Shown in pieces: positions 9,490-10,605 of a stretch of 10,605 nucleotides of DNA. The notes under the pieces were generated by a model. That model was not told where the DNA came from. It searched no databases and saw only the letters and a program-made list of their open reading frames with translations. The translations under genes and the position numbers were made by a program. Source of the stretch: Phoronis ovalis. Its lineage: Eukaryota > Phoronida > Phoronidae. Each line of letters starts with the position of its first letter. Within the stretch, counting starts at the first letter, position 1. The stretch covers positions 1-10,605 of the forward strand of contig JAOXYB010061835.1 in assembly GCA_028565635.1 (NCBI GenBank). Direction: 5' to 3'.

Positions 9490-9521
9490 GGGTCAAAAGG
9501 TCATTTAGGGGTCAAAGGTCA
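9490..9521 (+). promoter_or_regulatory. overlapping DR2- and DR1-type half-site cluster
   Basis: GGGTCAAAAGGTCA (9490-9503) has DR2 spacing, and GGGTCAAAGGTCA (9509-9521) has DR1 spacing. It is the second repeat copy's equivalent of the 9256 site. Function is unproven. Confidence 0.28.
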
Positions 9522-9570
9522 AAATTCTAAAATTGTTTGAAATATTCCAAAATGATGGTGTAAGGTTATA

Positions 9571-9594
9571 AAAAGGTCATTTTGATGACCTTTT
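9571..9594. other. perfect 10-bp inverted repeat with 4-base loop
   Basis: AAAAGGTCAT, loop TTTG, then ATGACCTTTT. It also places two AGGTCA half-sites facing each other. It lies within the second copy of the 250-bp repeat. Confidence 0.7.
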
Positions 9595-9928
9595 AGAATA
9601 TTTAGGTATTAAAAAGTGATTTTGTTTAAGCATCTTTTAAATTAATTTTATGGAGGAAACGTACTTACTGCAAGTCATAGTGTTTACTCCAATAGGCTTG
9701 TACTTTGACATATGACAGTCTGGAGCTGACCTTGATGTCAAACGGTCATCTAGAGGTGAAAGTTCAAACACTCAAAATGGCATAAAATTTTCAAAAAGCA
9801 TAGAAGTCAAGGGGGACATTTTAAGGTCAAAAAGTGCCAAAGCAATGAATTTTATTATTTTCTGAAAAGTTCAAAAATGATGTTGAAAGGTAATTTAGAG
9901 GTCATGTAACATTCTAAAAGCCAATAGG

Positions 9929-10120
9929 CCCATTCACACTTACCACTTAGAGCGCTCTATAATAAAGCGCTTCAGCCTCTAATGTGTACGCGAATAAATC
10001 GCTTCAAGGGCATTAAAATAAAGTGCTTCATGCAAAAATTAATGCTCCCGAGGTGGATTAACTTTTTACTGAAGCGCTTTATGAAAGTTTTAGCGGCTTA
10101 ACTTGCAAGTGTATGTGGAC
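9929..10120. mobile_element. MITE-like inverted-repeat element
   Basis: The left end (CCCATTCACACTTACCACTT, about 9930) is an imperfect inverted match to the right end (AACTTGCAAGTGTATGTGGAC, 10100-10120). Inside, ATAAAGCGCTTCAG (9962-9975) and CTGAAGCGCTTTAT (10069-10082) form a perfect 14-bp inverted repeat. Further variants of the AAGCGCTTCA motif occur at 9993-10008 and 10018-10032, and just outside the right end at 10121-10142. The size of about 190 bp, terminal inverted repeats and lack of coding sequence fit a miniature inverted-repeat element. I could not identify a target-site duplication, so the ends are approximate. Confidence 0.6.
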
Positions 10121-10186
10121 ACGAAGCGACTTCAATTCGCTTTCTGCTGATGTTTACCTGCTCATGAGCAATTGATACTTCCGCTT

Positions 10187-10220
<34 letters not shown>

Positions 10221-10605
10221 CGTGCGTGTGTGTGTGTGTATGTTATGTATGTGTGCATGTATGTGTGTGAGTGTATATATGTATGTATGTTATGTATGTA
10301 TGTATGTATGTTATGTATGTATGTATGTTATGTATGTATTTTATGTATGAATGTATGTATGTTATGTATGTATGTATGTTATGTATGTATGTTATGTATG
10401 TATATATGCTATGTATGTATGTATGTATGTATATATATATATGTTATGTATGTATGTTATGTATGTATGTATGTATGTATGTATGAATGTATGTTATGTA
10501 TGTATGTTATGTATGTATGTATGTTATGTTATGTATGTATGTATGTATGTATGTATGTATGTATGTATGTATGTATGTATGTATGTATGTATGTATGTAT
10601 GTATG
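10187..10605. repeat. compound microsatellite: (TA)n, (TG)n, then (TATG)n with TTATG interruptions
   Basis: (TA)n spans 10187-10208, then a TG/CG-rich run to about 10240, then TATG repeats to the end of the window. The register is shifted by TTATG interruptions beginning at 10290, 10311, 10328, 10341, 10362, 10379 and 10392. These give spacings of 21, 17, 13, 21, 17 and 13, which is a higher-order unit of 51 bp. After 10530 the tract is pure TATG and runs off the window. The open frame of alternating Met, Tyr, Val and Cys codons here is a repeat artefact. Confidence 0.95.

Larger units (their letters stand above)
9072..9928. repeat. three diverged copies of an AGGTCA-rich repeat, period about 250 bp
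   Basis: Matching landmarks recur: AGCTATATCT at 9155 and AGCTATATCTCG at 9409 (period 254). The GGTCAAAGGTCAAA block lies near 9257 and 9510, with a decayed form, GGTGAAAGTTCAAA, near 9755. AATATTTCGGTACTAAAA near 9331 matches AATATTTAGGTATTAAAA near 9598. The third copy (about 9660-9928) is the most diverged. The block starts after GGGAGCAAGCCTATTGG and a T-rich run (9107-9145). The 12-mer CAAGCCTATTGG (9089-9100) returns inverted as CCAATAGGCTTG (9689-9700), and CCAATAGGC occurs again at 9921-9929. It has no coding capacity. It is a different family from the intronic arrays. Confidence 0.8.

Noticed and set aside
10271-10486. 71-codon ORF of Met, Tyr, Val and Cys
   Set aside because: It is a translation of the TATG microsatellite and has no protein-like composition.

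Overview
The window looks like AT-rich, repeat-laden intronic and intergenic DNA from an invertebrate animal. A mollusc is my best guess, from the AGGTCA-rich diverged repeats, the intron sizes and the gene type, but no marker here fixes the taxon. There is no bacterial gene layout, and no long ATG-initiated ORF is convincing. The open frames in the repeat arrays and in the (TATG)n tail are by-products of the repeats.

The main content is part of a split plus-strand gene that an ORF scan would miss. Three short internal exons (3364-3484, 6100-6252, 7969-8091) each sit between a good 3' splice site and a GT donor. Their phases join without a break: G|GC makes Gly and A|GA makes Arg. Joined, they read about 132 codons that match helices 3 to 8 of a nuclear receptor ligand-binding domain (LBD). 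The exon 1/2 junction forms the LBD signature, FAKKVPGF followed by RDIVMDDKEVLVQ. Exon 3 carries the helix 6-8 pattern and ends with a phase-1 G where many receptors have the conserved Asp-Arg. It resembles subfamily NR1 (PPAR, Rev-erb/E75, VDR/HR96), but the signature is diverged. The DNA-binding domain is not visible upstream, and helices 9-12 are not visible downstream. A possible further exon (3024-3119) has a strong donor and compatible phase, but I do not recognise its peptide.

Layout: 1-3023 is AT-rich DNA with only short local repeats (1124-1188, 1375-1490, 2933-3034). 3024-3484 holds the candidate exon and LBD exon 1. 3485-6099 is an intron largely filled by a diverged tandem array of units of about 300 bp (3618-5700). 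6100-6252 is LBD exon 2. 6253-7968 is an intron holding a second array of the same family (6533-7395). 7969-8091 is LBD exon 3. 8092-9070 shows nothing recognisable. 9072-9928 is a different repeat block with a period of about 250 bp, rich in AGGTCA half-sites and including two DR1 arrangements. 9929-10120 looks like a small inverted-repeat (MITE-like) element. 10187-10605 is a TA/TG/TATG microsatellite with a register-shift pattern of about 51 bp.

The exons belong to one gene, and both introns have been expanded by the same repeat family. The AGGTCA half-sites in the repeats resemble nuclear receptor binding sites, but nothing in the sequence shows they are used.
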